46,090 bases of DNA from NCBI GenBank assembly GCA_028456385.1, contig JALNQF010000332.1, positions 1-46,090 of the forward strand, written 5' to 3'. Position numbers and translations under genes: made by a program. Below the pieces are notes generated by a model. It was not told the DNA's origin and searched no databases. It was given only the letters and a program-made list of their open reading frames with translations. The stretch comes from Ophiosphaerella korrae. Taxonomy: Eukaryota; Ascomycota; Dothideomycetes; Pleosporales; Phaeosphaeriaceae. Shown here piece by piece: positions 11,220 through 23,000 of the stretch; position 1 is the first letter of the stretch; each line of letters begins with the position of its first letter.

Positions 11220-11640
11220 TAAAGGGACCCTAATTTAAAAAAAAGGAAAAAGTATAGTTACTATAAAGAAATATTAAAAGTAAATAATTAAGCTTAAAAC
11301 TAGACTATATTAAGATAGGACTATACAAAGTAGAGAAAGAAGTTACACTAGTTATATTTAAATTAAGACTACTAAGTAAAATAAGGATATATCTAATATT
11401 CTACGTAGTACTACTAGAAAAGGTACTATAAGATATAGAACTACTAGTATACAAAGTAGACACGTATAGAGAATAAGAAGAATAAGAAGTTAAAGAAATC
11501 TTAGTATACAAGTTCTATAATAGCAAGAACTACTACTTAGTAAAATAGATAAGAATAGACAAAAAAGGATAACTATAGGAAGAAATATAGGAACTAAAAG
11601 ATAACTTTAATTACTCTAAGAAACTAGAAAAGTTCTAAAG
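11220..11640 (+). pseudogene. Family A integrase C-terminus and chromodomain (copy A1), degenerate
   Basis: Plus strand reads the integrase tail K-V-Y-L-L-R-R-N-I-K ('DKVYLLxRNIK'), I-G-P-Y-K-V, then R-I-Y-P-I-F-Y-V-x-L-L-E ('HPxFHVSLLE') at 11290-11410. The chromodomain follows at about 11465-11620: V-K-E-I-L-V-Y-K-F, Y-Y-L-V-K-x-I ('YLVKWxG') and a divergent acidic end. This assigns family A to the chromoviruses. The next codons lead into the extra 3' frame. Confidence 0.75.
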
Positions 11641-12400
11641 TTAAAACCCTCTAGAATACCTTATAGTAAGTTAAGAAAACTAATAATACTACTACTAGAT
11701 AGAGAGATAATAGGAGCGCCTAATACAATAGGAGCTAGAGTAGCCTCTACTATATCGTCTAAATCTAATTTAGCTTCTAAGGTACAAGACTATTTAGACA
11801 ACTTAGTATTATTATAAGCTTTTATCTTATAAAGATACTTAATATAAGAATAAAGCTCTACTAGCTTATAAAGAGTTAACTTATACTTAGCCTTAGCTAT
11901 AGTAAGCTATAATAATAATTATACTTAAGCTCTATTAATAGCTTACCCTATATAACTTAGTAGAAGGAGACTATATAAAGATTAAATACTTATACTCTAT
12001 AAGTAAAACCTTAGAAGAAATATATTTATACTAAATATTAGTAAAGATATACTTATTATAGTATTTACTATTATTTAAAGATATAAGGTAAAAAAAACCT
12101 AATTTAGTATAATAATAATAAGAGAATATCTTAACCTTATTATAAACAATATAAGCTACAAAGAGAAGTTTATTATACTAGGACTAGGATAGTATAAAGA
12201 GTAATAAAGAACTAAAGATTAATAAAGATATAAGACAAATAACTTTAGTACTAGTATAGAGAAATAAAGGACTACGTAAAAGAGAGAATAGTGTTATAGT
12301 AGTAATAAGGGAAACTAAGATAGAACTAATTAGTCTACACTTAGCTACTAACAAAGTATAAAATAAGTAAGGTAATAACTTATAGGATAACAAGTTTAAC
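11640..12400 (+). pseudogene. Family A extra 3' reading frame (copy A1), unknown function
   Basis: The sense-strand frame after the chromodomain is conserved with copies A3, A4 and A5 despite independent RIP. Best preserved is the C-terminal half: T-L-E-E-I-Y-L-Y, then a Gln-rich stretch, then S-N-K-E-L-K-I-N-K-D and I-T-L-V-L-V at about 12205-12255. It continues in frame through the polypurine tract and past the LTR start at 12292 as I-R-E-T-K-I-E-L-I-S-L. It is rich in Glu, Lys, Gln and Leu, coiled-coil-like, and no membrane segment is evident. The most upstream limit is uncertain. I recognise no family. The antisense of this segment gives the longest open frame in the window (12184-12393), a shadow. 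Confidence 0.5.
12270..12291 (+). other. Polypurine tract of copy A1
   Basis: Purine-rich GTAAAAGAGAGAATAG immediately before the 3' LTR, the normal primer site for plus-strand DNA synthesis. The equivalent tracts are at 38171-38186 in A4 (TTAAAGGAGAAAATAG) and, on the minus strand, just right of 27154 in A5. Confidence 0.65.
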
Positions 12401-12748
12401 TAGGAAGCTAACTACAATATAGACACGTAACAAATTTATAAATTTATAATCTTAGTAAATATAAAGTTATAAAGCTATTATATAACAAATTTATAAATTT
12501 GCAATCTTAGTAAATATAAAGTAATAAAGCTACTAAGATATTATTACTATATAGTTAGTAGTAATACGTATTATTAGGATAGTATTAGTAATTTAATCCT
12601 TTAACTATAGAACGCTAATACAAGACAATTACAAAACATCTTCTATTAATATTAGTTATTATAGATTACTTACACGAGCTTTACTATTAACTCTTAATCT
12701 ACTAACACCTTAATAGCTACCTACTATTAACGCAAGTAGCCTATTACA
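12292..12748 (+). repeat. 3' LTR of copy A1 (457 bp, tandem-repeat subtype)
   Basis: Starts TGTTATAGTAGTAATAAG and ends AGCCTATTACA, the complement of the minus-strand LTR limits fixed from copy A5. It contains two head-to-tail 55-bp units (12429-12483 and 12484-12538) also found in A3 and A6. The outer end keeps more CA and TG than the body (12600-12660). Confidence 0.88.
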
Positions 12749-13339
12749 AAATTCCTAGAGCTTAAAAGAAGCTCTAATTAATATAAAGGAGTTATATTAA
12801 TAATTTAGAGTTAAAATTATTATTTATAGAGTATAAAGCTAAGGTTTTTACTAATTTTAGTATAAAATTAAAACTTATATAATTTCTATATATAAAATAT
12901 ATTAACTATAAACTTTTTTTTACTACTTTTACTTTATACTAATAAAATTAAACCTAAAAGTATTTATATATAGTATAAAGAAAGGTAAAGTTAATACTAC
13001 TAAGTAACTTAATAGTACTAGATTTCTATATAAGTACTTACTATAGATATAAGCTTTATAATAAGTAGGTTTATTAATATAGAAGACTTAGTATATTTAA
13101 TATTATAAGTATTAGAGAGTAAGTAGTATAAAGTAGCTCTAGCTAGGAATTTAGTAGCTAGTTATAAATTCTATAATAGTAAACTAGACTTAGGCGTAAC
13201 TAGTTATAAGAGAGTATAGTAGTTATAGCTATAGTAGTAAGAGTAAGCTTTAACTTAAAAAGAGTTTTATACTTACTAGCTAAAGTAAACTACTTTTACT
13301 ATTTTTATACTATAATTTAGCTTTAGCTAGTTATAAAGT

Positions 13340-13745
13340 TTTTTAATTATACTTTAGAGGGCTTTTTTACGTCTATTAATAGCTAAAGTACTTTACTAAG
13401 TTATATTTTTATTAAAGCTTTATTTTAGGTATATAGTTAGTATTTTAAGCTTCTCTAAGTAGTTTTAGTAAAAGTTAAAAGTAGTAATTATACTTTATAA
13501 GAAGCTTTTTTACGTCTATTAATAGTTTTAGGGTTATCTAAGTAGTTCTAGTAAGAGCTAAAGGTAGTAATTACGCTTTAGAGAGAGCTTTTTTATACCT
13601 ATTAGTAAGTTAAAGTACTTTAATAAGTTATATCTTTATTAAAGCTCTATTTTTTAGGTATATATAGAGTTAATAGTTTAGCTTTCTCTAAGTAGTTTTA
13701 GTAAAAGTTAAAAGTAGCTTTATATTTTATAAATTCTTTTATAAG
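13340..13745 (-). repeat. Imperfect tandem duplication of the gypsy C tail
   Basis: A phrase containing TTTTTTACGTCTATTAATAG recurs at 13363, 13506 and 13589 (third copy diverged). Spacing is 143 then 83 bp, with further partial matches near 13710. The full unit also holds AAGTACTTTA and TCTCTAAGTAGTTTTAGTAAAAG. The 83-bp unit lacks the central part of the 143-bp unit. On the minus strand these units repeat the end of the chromodomain-proximal tail, so they are serial duplications of the Pol C-terminus or 3' untranslated region. Confidence 0.75.
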
Positions 13746-13860
13746 CTCTTATTTAGGTTTATTATAGCTAGTTTAGTAGACTAAGTAGTACTATCTTATA
13801 TATTTTCTATACTCTTTAAAGCGTATATCTAAAATAACTTCTACTAAGTATTCTTTATAT
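13745..13860 (-). pseudogene. Gypsy C chromodomain, degenerate
   Basis: Minus strand reads E-Y-L-V-E-V-I-L-D-I-R ('EYEVEAILDSR'), then R-x-Y-Y-L-V-Y-x-T-S-Y ('QYLVKWxGY'). About 25 residues on it reads F-N-F-Y-x-N-Y-L-E-K-A-K ('xxFHxxNPxKPxP'), the usual end of fungal chromoviral Pol. The Trp residues of the aromatic cage are replaced by Tyr or stop. Confidence 0.75.
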
Positions 13861-13949
13861 ATACTACTAGTTTCTTTATTAGTAATAATAATAAAGATTA
13901 GCTATAGTAAGTCTTAATCTAGTAAAAGGTTTTAATTCCTAGAGTATAA

Positions 13950-14960
13950 GAGTTTTAGAGAGAAGACTAAGAATATACTTTTACTTAGTATCTCTTAGAG
14001 TAGTACTAGCTTATATACTTTACTATTATAGATAACTCTTTTAATAGAGTATAGGCCTACTTATTAATAGTCTAATTTTAGAGTTAGCTAAGTAGTTCTC
14101 TAATTAGCTATACTAATATAAGCTTAGTTACTAACTTTATATACTAGTCTACTTTAGTAAAAAGTATTAGCTTAAGCTACTTACTCTTATTATACCTAAA
14201 GTATTTTTTCTTTAAAGTAGGCTACTATATTACTATAAGTATTAAGTAGCTAATTAGCTTATATATATTAGTTATATTAGGCTAGGTTTAGTTAATCTTT
14301 ATTATTTTTACTAGAGTATATACTACTATAAAGGTAATACTTTAGATTTATAAGAAATAAAGTTATTTTAATAAATATAGTAATAGTATTATTTACTTAG
14401 AACTTAGCTATATATAGCTAAGCTACCTAGTTATTTTATATAAAGTTAATATATTACTTTAGAAAGATTTTTAAAGCTTAATTTACTTACTTAGTTTAGC
14501 TATTAGTTTCTAAGTAGTAAGTAGTTAAGAGCTTTTATATAATATAGAAGTATTTATATATATAGTACTAAAATTAGCTAATAAAGATTATCTTTTTATT
14601 AAATATAATATTTATTAAGACTCTATAAAGCTTAAAAATAGATATAAAATATTAAGTAGCTTTTTTAGGTTTTAGAAACTTATAAGAGAAGAAATAGTAT
14701 CTTTTTATAAAGTAGTAGTAAATTACTAAGATATATTTATAAATCTAGCTACTATTTTTACTAGCTAGTAAGGCTTAAATATAGTCTACTAAGATATTAG
14801 TTTAGAGTATATAGAGAATTAGTATAGGTTAGAAGTAACTAAGTTTACTATCTTATAAGTTCTTTATATAGTAGTAGATTAAGTATATATTATAAAATTA
14901 CTTAATAGCTTAAAGTATTTTAAGCTAATAATAGTACTTATATATTAGATATAGTATACT
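13950..14960 (-). pseudogene. Gypsy C integrase, degenerate
   Basis: At about 14780-14850 the frame reads L-L-L-T-Y-T-N-S-L-Y-T-L-N-x-Y-L-S-R-L-Y, matching the start of the integrase core 'LLQPLPIPxxPWxDISxDFIxxLP'. At 14698-14745 it reads Y-K-Y-I-L-V-I-Y-Y-Y, corresponding to 'ILVVVDRxSK'. The last catalytic Glu block is not clear. The chromodomain follows without a gap. Confidence 0.7.
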
Positions 14961-15574
14961 ATAAAGTTTTTTATAGCTTACTAACTAATAGTTATAGTAT
15001 AAATTAAAGATTTAGTAGTATAAATAAGTATTTAAAAAGATATATAAATATGTTTTATTAACTTAAAAGTACTTTTCTTTTTTTAATCTAGTAAAGCTAA
15101 TATTAGTATATAAGAAGTAGTATCTTACTTTATAGAAAGCTTTTAATAGTTTTTATTATCTACTATTTATAGTAGTAAATATAGCTTAAGCTATATAGTC
15201 TTCTAAGTATACTATATCTAGTAATTTTTCTATTAGGCGTAGGTTAATAATATATAGTAAGAGTTCTAAGTTTATTTCTCTATTATAAAGTAGTAAAAAA
15301 TCTTCTAGTAAGTTTACTAATTTAGGTTTTATTCTTATAATATAGTAAAAGTAAGTATATACTATAGTAGCTTATTCTAGTATAAATCTATCTAGCTTTT
15401 ATAAGTCTATAAAGCTTAGAGTATAAATTACTATATTTAGTATAGGTTTTATACTTAGGGCTAGGACTTAAGAGCTTAAGATAATTTAGTTAGCTCCTAA
15501 TTCTTATAGATTAGAATTATCTATAGAGTAATTTTATAGTTAGTAGCTTAGAGAGTTTATAACTTTATTTATAT

Positions 15575-15700
15575 TACTAGGTATATATTTAATATAGAAA
15601 TTAAATTAGGATAGAAATAATAACTAGTAAGCCTAATAGTAATTAAGCTTTTTAGTTATTATAAAAGTTTCTAAATTATAGTAGTCTATTATAATATAGA
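15575..15700 (-). pseudogene. Gypsy C RNase H C-terminus, degenerate
   Basis: Minus strand reads D-Y-Y-N-L-E-T-F-I-I-T-K-K-L-N then A-Y-x-L-L-F-L-S-x-F-N-F-Y-I-K-Y. This is the Ty3/gypsy block 'TDHxNLxxFxxTKxLNxRQARWxxFLSxFxFxIxY'. Downstream it reads N-K-V-I-N-S-L-S, matching 'NxxADALSR'. The order is typical of the RNase H to integrase linker. Upstream RNase H and RT are absent because of the junction at 15778. Confidence 0.85.
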
Positions 15701-15778
15701 TTATATATAGACTACTTATAAGCTCTAGTTTCTATTCTTTAAATACTTAGATTATAGCTATAAGTTCTAGGTTATAGA

Positions 15779-16613
15779 TATTATAGAGTTACTTATTATT
15801 AACTATAAGTAACTTCTTTCTAGGAGTATACTAGTAGATTAGAAGTTAATAATAAAAGCTTATATAGTAATTAAGTAATAATCTATAAATAATAGAAGAT
15901 TCTTGTAATATTAAGTATTATCGCTCTTAGTTAAAGATTAGATTACTAATACTATCTTAATAATATATATTACTATAACTATATACTTATACTAATCTAT
16001 TATATATATTTATAGATTACTTTATATTACGTATCTAGGTTATAGTTTATTTTTTAATCTAGGTTATTACTCTACTTATTTTATACTTTATTAGTACTTA
16101 AGTTAAAACTAATTAGTTCTATCTTAATTTCTCTTGTTATACTTATAATACTATTTCCTTCTCTAAGTAAGTTCTTATTTTCTTACTCTAGAACTAAAGT
16201 TATTAATCTAGTTTCTTTATTAATATTAAGTTCTTTATCTTCTATTTTTATACCAACTAAGTCTACCTTTTATTATATTTAATTAGTAGACTATATATTA
16301 TACTATAGTATTATAATATTTCTTTATTTTTATTATAAGTTTTTAAACTCTTTATTAGTTTACTTTTCTTTAAAGTATAGTAAAGCTTATAAAGTATATA
16401 TTTATACTAATACTTATTTATTTTATAACTTATCTAGTATATCTTTAGTAAAGTATAAGTTTAAGATACCTATTTATATATCTATACTTATATTTAATAA
16501 GGAAAGCTATTAACTACGCTTAAAAAAATCTATTATTATAGATTATAGAGGCTTAAAAGGAATATAATTAGATTCTAAGTATATAGGTAAAAAATTATAC
16601 TTATTTAGTTTAT
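15779..16613 (-). mobile_element. Gypsy family A fragment A2a: 3' LTR plus about 460 bp
   Basis: An LTR of about 372 bp (15779-16150, left edge approximate) is followed by 463 bp matching the extra 3' frame of family A (the conserved R-L-I-T-L segment lies near 16196-16235 on the minus strand). It ends abruptly at 16613, where the LTR of A2b starts. The LTR is shorter and more diverged than the others (AT-rich expansions near 15970-16020). Either A2b inserted here and its right part was lost, or the two were joined by recombination. Confidence 0.75.
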
Positions 16614-18131
16614 TGTAATAGGGTTACTAGGGTCGACTTCCTAATAACTTCTAGGGTTGTTAGTAGATTAAGAGGTAATAACAAAAGCTTGTATTATAAT
16701 TAGTAATAACTATAAACAATAGTTAATTTATGTGTACAATATTAAGTATTAGCGTTCTAGGTTAAAGATTAGATTACTAATACTATCTTAATAATACGTA
16801 TTGCTACTAATTATATATTCCTACTAATCTATTAATCTATTACTTGTATCTAGTCTTAGTAACTATAGATTATAGATTACTAATCTATTAATCTATAATT
16901 ATATTTTGTTTATACACTTAATAGATTAAGGGATTACTTACGTATCCTAATTGTAAGTAGTTTACTAATTAAAGTTATTACTCTACTCGTCCTATACTTT
17001 ATTAGTACCTAAGTTAGGACTAATTAGTTCTATTTTAATTTCTCTTGTTACTAGTGTAATACTATCTCTTTCTCTAAGTAGTCCTTTGTTTTCCTATCCT
17101 AGAGCTAAAGTTATTAGTCTAGTTTCTTTATTAATATAAAGTTCTTTATTTTCTATCTTTATACCTACTAAGTCTACTCTTTATTGTATTTAATTAGCTA
17201 ATTACATATTACGCTATAGTATTACAATATTTTTATATTCTTATTATAAGTCTATAAACTTTCTATTAGTTTATCTTTCTTTAAAATATAGTAAAGCCTA
17301 TAAAGTATATATTTATATAAACGCTCGTTTATTATATAACTTATCTAGTATATCTATAGTAAAGTATAAGTTAAGAATACTTATTTATACGTCTATACTT
17401 ATATATAATAGAGAGAGCTATTAACTATACTTAAGATAAACTATTATTATAGATTATAGAAGCTAAAAAGGAGTATAAGTAACTCTATAAAGTTTCTTGT
17501 TATACGCTAGAAAAATACTAGTCTTAGTTTCTTAATAATTAAACGTAGCTATCTAATAACTAGGCCTATTTGTCCTATCTTTGTAAGACAAAAGCCTTAA
17601 ATAATAAGAAGTCTATTAAGTAGTCTACTCTTCTAAAATCTAAGCTTAATTTTAAGGATATAGTAGAGGCTACTCTAGCTCCTACTATATTAGGTAAGTC
17701 TAATACCTCTCTATTTATTACTAATAGTATCGTTCCTCTTAGTTTACTACTAAGTAGTCTAGAGGGTTTTAACTTTAGAACTCTTCTAGTTTCTTAAGGT
17801 AGTTAAGATTATCCTTTAGTTCCTATATTTCTTTCTATAGTTTACCTTTTTTATTTATACTTATCTATTTTACTAAGTAGTAGTTTCTTCTATTATAGAA
17901 CTAGTACTATAAGATTTCTTTAACTTCTTACTTTTCTTATTTTCTATATATATCTACTTTGTACACTAGTAGTTTTACTTCTTATAGTACTTTTTCTAGT
18001 AGTACTACGTAGAATATTAGGTGTATCTTTATTTTACTTAGTAGCTTTAGTTTAAATATAACTAGTATAACTTTTTTCTTAATTTTATATAGTCTTATCT
18101 TAATATAGTTTAGTTTTAAACTTAGTTATTT
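16614..18131 (-). mobile_element. Gypsy family A fragment A2b: 3' LTR plus about 1.07 kb
   Basis: The 448-bp LTR (16614-17061) begins TGTAATAGGGTTACTAGG and ends TGTAATA. Then follows internal sequence with polypurine tract, extra 3' frame and chromodomain/integrase tail, parallel to 18590-19600 of A3. At 18131 it breaks inside the integrase C-terminal region, where the A3 LTR begins. No continuation of A2b is found right of A3, so A3 did not simply insert into it. Confidence 0.82.
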
Positions 18132-18589
18132 TGTAATAAGGCTACCTACGTTAACTACTAGTAGCTATTAAGGTATTAGTAGATTAAGAGTTAATAGTAA
18201 AGCTTGTGTAGATAATCTATAATAACTAGTATTAATAGAAGATGTTTTGTAATTGTCTTGTATTAGCGTTCTATAGTTAAAGGATTAAATTACTAATACT
18301 ATCCTAATAATACGCATCGCTACTAACTATATAGTAATAATATCTTAGCAGCTTTATTACTTTGTATTTACTAAGATCGTAAATTTACAAATTTATTACG
18401 TAATAGCTTTATAACTTTATATTTACTAAGATTATAAATTTATAAATTTGTTATATATTTATATTATAGTTAGCTTCCTAGTTAAACTTATTATCCTATA
18501 AGTTATTACCCTACTTATCTTATACTTTGTTAGTAGCTAAGCGTAGACTAATTAGTTCTATCTTAGTTTCCCTTATTACTACTATAATA
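18132..18589 (-). repeat. 3' LTR of copy A3 (458 bp)
   Basis: Plus-strand text starts TGTAATAAGGCTACC and ends ACTACTATAATA, matching the right LTR. Contains the two head-to-tail 55-bp units at about 18345-18455. Internal sequence to the right opens with a minus-strand purine tract. Confidence 0.9.
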
Positions 18590-19230
18590 CTATTCTCTCT
18601 TCTACGTAGTCTCTTATTTCTCTATACTAGTACTAAGGTTATTAGTCCTATATCTTTATTAATCTTTAGTTCCTTATTACTCCCTATACTATCCTAGTCC
18701 TAGCGTAATAAACTTCTTCTTGTAGCTTGTATTGTTTGTAATAGAGTTAAGATATTCTCTTATTATTATTATACTAAATTAGGTCTTTTTTACCTTATAT
18801 CTTTAAATAATAGTAAACACTATAATAAGTATATTCTCGCTAATATTTAGTATAAATACATTTCTTCTAAGGTTTTACTTATAGAGTGTAAGTATTTAAT
18901 TTCTATATAGTCTCCTTCTACTAAGTTATATAAGGCGAGCCGTTAATAGGGCTTAAGTATAATTATTATTATAGCTTACTATAGCTAAAGCTAAGTATAA
19001 GTTAACTTTTTATAAGCTAGTAGAGCTTTATTTCTATATTAAGCGTCTTTGTAAAATAAAGGCTTATAATAATACTAAGTTATCTAAATAGTCTTATACC
19101 TTAGAGGCTAAATTAAATTTAGATAATGTAGTAGAAGCTGCTCTAGCTCCTATTGTATTAGGCGCTCCTATTACCTCTCTATCTAGTAGTAGTATCGTTA
19201 GTTTTCTTAACTTGCTACAAGGCATTCTAG
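18500..19230 (-). pseudogene. Family A extra 3' reading frame (copy A3), unknown function
   Basis: Minus-strand frame between chromodomain and LTR, homologous to 11640-12400. The conserved block equivalent to N-K-E-x-R-L-I-T-L lies at about 18631-18666, just inside the LTR boundary, and the frame enters the LTR. More RIP-damaged than in A5. Function unknown. Confidence 0.45.
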
Positions 19231-19299
19231 AGGGTTTTAACTTTAGAACTCCTCTAGTTTCTTAAAGTAATTAAGGTTATCTTCTAGTTCCTATATTTC

Positions 19300-22200
19300 T
19301 TCCTATAGTTATCTTTTTTTGTTTATTCTTATCTATTTTACTAAGTAGTAGTTCCTACTATTATAGAACTAATATACTAGGATTTCCTTAACTTCTTATT
19401 TTTCTTATTCTCTATACGTGTCTACTTTGTACACTAGTAGTTCTATATCTTATAGTACTTTTTCTAGTAGTACTACGTAAAATATTAGGTATATCCTTAT
19501 TTTACTTAGTAGTCTTAATTTAAATATAACTAGTATAACTTCTTTCTCTACTTTATATAGTCTTATCTTAATATAGTCTAGTTTTAAGCTTAATTGTTTA
19601 CTTTTAATATTTTTTTATAGTAACTATACTTTTTTCTTCTTTTTAAATTAGGGTCCTTTTATATATTTCTTATTATAGTATTTTATTATACAATCTTGTA
19701 GAAACTCTACGTCTTGTTTTAGTTAGTTGTGTATACCCTTAAGTCTATTAGTAAGGTTTTCTCCTCTTAGAGACTAAGATATTTTAATTCTTAGTATTTA
19801 GTATATATTAAGGTTAAATCTATAGTTTACAAAGAAGAGTAATATTCTTATTACTACGTTCTTTGCGCTATTATATACTAACTATACTATAGGTAGTAAC
19901 TATACTTAATTGTTTTAGTTGTAATTAAGGTAGTATCTTAGGTATTGTTCTACTATCTAATTTATACGTTCTAATTATCTATCTATCTATAGGTAGTATA
20001 CTATTAATATTGTATATTTAATTCCTAATTATACTATTATTGTTCCCTATAGTTTTAATATAAATCTTACGTCTCTATCTATAATAATTTTATCTAGTAG
20101 TCTATATTAGCTAATTATAGTTCCTAGGACTTAGTATATAGTAACTTCTATCTCGCTTTTCTCTTTATATAGTCTAAAGTATAAGTACTTTGTAAGTTTA
20201 TCTACTATTATTAGGATTCTATTATACTTAACTCCTAATATTAGGTCTTTTAACTTAAGTAGTTTTATAATAAAATCTATTGTAATAACTCTCTAAAGTC
20301 TTTCTAGTACCTTAATTAGTTATAATATTCTATATAGTGCGTGTCTACTATACTTATTTCTATAGTATTCTATATAGTCTCGTAGTACTTCTATTACTAG
20401 TTATCTTACTCTTAGGATATAATAATCTCTTAGTAGTCTATCTAGTATTTTATTAATTCTTTAATATCTATATACTAGTAGTTTATAAAACTATTATATA
20501 AATTCTCTTTATATTTTTCTTAGAATATACGTTTTTCTATAGGCTTATGCAAAGCCTTTTTAGATCTTAAGTTTTTCTAATTCTTTAGAAGCCTTTCTTG
20601 TTTCTTCCTAAATCTATTTGTCTAGCTTACTACTCTTTCTTTTAAGTATTATAGCTATTTTTAGTATATTTAGGACTAAATATCCTTCTTTATTCTTAAT
20701 TAGAACTATACTAGTAGCGTTTATTTCTTCTTATAAGTCTAGTTTTCTACTAAGGGCGTCTATAAATTAGTTATCTTTCCCTTTTATATATATAACTTTA
20801 AAGCTAAATATTAATAAGAACTCCTACTATCTTATATAGCGTTATAATAAGTCTTTATTTATTATAAATCCTATAAGATTCTTATAGTCTATATAGACTT
20901 TTATTTAGTATTTTACTCTTTATAGGTATACTCTCTATTATTTAAATACTTTATAGATTACTAGTATCTCTTTATTATAAATTAGGTAGTTAAGCTCTAC
21001 TAGCTTTATTTTCTTAAAGAAGTATTTAACTAAATATTCTTGTTTTATAGTTTAGTCTTCTTGTATTAGTACTATTCTATAGACTAAGTTAGATGTATCT
21101 ATTTTTACTATTACTAGTAGTTCTAGGTTATATATTCTAATAACTAGGTTTTCTATAAAATATTATTTAATCTAACTAAATACTTTATTATATTCCTAAG
21201 TCTATTTAAATAGTATATCTTTCTTTATAAGTTTTATAAGTAGTTCTATTATTTTAGACTATCTTACTATTAGTATTCTATAAAAGTTTACTAATCTATA
21301 GAATTATTATACTTCTTATAGGTTCTTTAGAGTTAGCTATTCTTAGATTATTTTAATCTTGTTTAGATTAATTTGTATTTTTCTTAGTTTAATAATAAAT
21401 CTAAGGAAGTCTATTTCTTTTATATAGAATTTGTATTTTCTTATTTTTAGAAATATTTTAGTTTCTACTAATCTTTCTAGTACTTTATATATATACTATA
21501 TATATTCTTCTTTTATTTCTAAGAATATAAAGATGTTATCTAGGTATATAAATATAAATACGTCTAGGTATTCTCTTAGGACTATATTTATCCTTTCTTA
21601 AAATACTACTAGTATATTTATTAATCTAAAGGGTATAACTATATATTTAAATAGTTTATATTATATTCTAAATACTATTTTCTATTTATTACCCTTTTTA
21701 ATTCTAATTTAATAATAGGTATTTTAGATATCTAGTTTTATAAAGATTTAAGCTTTTTATAGCCTATCTTGTATTTTGTTTATATATAGTAAAGAGTATT
21801 AGTTCTTATCTATTATTGCGTTAGTTTTTCTAAAATCTACGTAAAGTCTTTTTTTATCTATCCTTTTTTTATCTACAAATATAAGTCTATAAGCTACTAA
21901 GGATTTAGATTCTTATATCTATCTTTTCTTTATTATATTTTGTATAAATACGCGTTTAATTTTTAATTCTTCTTTAGTTTTTTAATAAACTAGACTTTAT
22001 CCTATATTCTTCTCTTCTTCTAGGTCTATTACTAAATCTTATAGTTAATAGTTTAGAAGGTAGTTATTAGGTTTTATAAGTTATTTTTCTTATCTCTTAT
22101 ATTCTTCTAGGAATTTTCCTTTATATATAATTATGATAGCTTTTAATATTTCTTTCTTAGGGTAGGTAATTTTCTCTATTCTCTAATTAATTCTTAGGTT

Positions 22201-23000
22201 AGTTATCTATAACTATAGTATTCCTAGTATTATATCTTGTTTATTATTAATTGTTATTATATCTATAACTATATTCTTAATTTCTAATCTTTCTAGTTTT
22301 AGCGTAGAAGGTATTGTTTTAAACTTTATAAGTTCTTAGAATAGTTTTCCTTTAATTATACTTAGTTATTAAAGGTACTTTTTTGTAGTATAAGTTATCT
22401 TTTAGCTTTCTACAAACTTCTTAGATATAAAGTTCCTTATAGCTCTACTATTAATTAATATTTATACTTTCTTTTCTTAGTATATACCTGTTTTTGTAAT
22501 ATATAGGCCTTTTATACTTTCTAGCTTTTTTTACTTAGGTCTTTCTTTAAATTATCTATTCTTCTAGGGCTACTATCTTATTTTACGTTTATAGTTTTTA
22601 TATTTTAGGTACTTATTATAGGTATATTTATACTATAGCTTCTCTTAGATATATTCTTTAGATAGTTTAAAGCTTAGTCTAATTACTATATATTCTTTGT
22701 TAGGTATTTTAATTATTTTTTAACTTTAGATATCTTTTTATATAATTACGTTTATATAATTGTATTCTTTTCTTTATATAAGCTATATATAATTACATAC
22801 CTTAGGTTCTCTATATATATAGTAATTTGTGTTTAGGTATAATATCTATAATATCTTAGTGTATACTAGGTATTCTAGGTTTATTCTCTTGTCGTCCCCT
22901 ACCTAGTAACTATCTATTCTAGGTCTTATATTTATTAAGATATAGTATACTATTAGTACTTATAATATATAGGCTTTGTTAATCTATTATATTTTTTTTA
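19300..23000 (-). pseudogene. Family A pol (copy A3): protease, RT, RNase H, integrase, chromodomain
   Basis: Domains in minus-strand order. Protease: I-N-S-R-A-I-R-N-F-I at about 22419-22460 ('DSGAxGNFI'). RT active site Y-L-D-N at 21535-21546 (YLDD expected). RNase H around 20800-21050. Integrase with the 'YHPQTDGQTER' block near 19985-20025. The C-terminal tail and chromodomain lie around 19230-19560. Interrupted throughout by TAA/TAG. Compared with A4 and A5 it is collinear, so RIP changed bases but hardly moved frames. Confidence 0.85.

Larger units (their letters stand above)
10870..12748 (+). mobile_element. Gypsy family A copy A1: 3' portion, plus strand
   Basis: Homologous to 36690-38635 (copy A4) and, inverted, to 18132-20010 (copy A3). 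It begins within integrase at the 'AYHPQTDGQTER' block (10884-10915) and has lost everything upstream. It then carries the integrase C-terminus, chromodomain, the extra 3' reading frame, a polypurine tract and a 457-bp 3' LTR. Its start abuts remnants right of gypsy B-prime; the exact base is uncertain by about 15 bp. No target-site duplication can be tested because the 5' side is missing. Confidence 0.85.
12749..15778 (-). mobile_element. Gypsy 'C' chromovirus fragment: RNase H to 3' end
   Basis: Minus strand from right to left: end of RNase H, integrase, chromodomain, then a tail with internal duplications. RT, protease and gag are missing; the right end is cut by fragment A2a. Sequence is distinct from families A, B and B-prime. 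12749-13330, beyond the tail, is AT-rich with no recognisable domain and may hold this element's 3' untranslated region or LTR, but no partner is available. Confidence 0.75.

Noticed and set aside
12184..12393. 69-codon open frame on the minus strand, the longest in the window
   Set aside because: It is antisense to the extra 3' frame of copy A1 and crosses the LTR boundary. The similar frame at 38055-38249 is antisense to the same place in A4. The sense translation is the conserved one; these are shadows.
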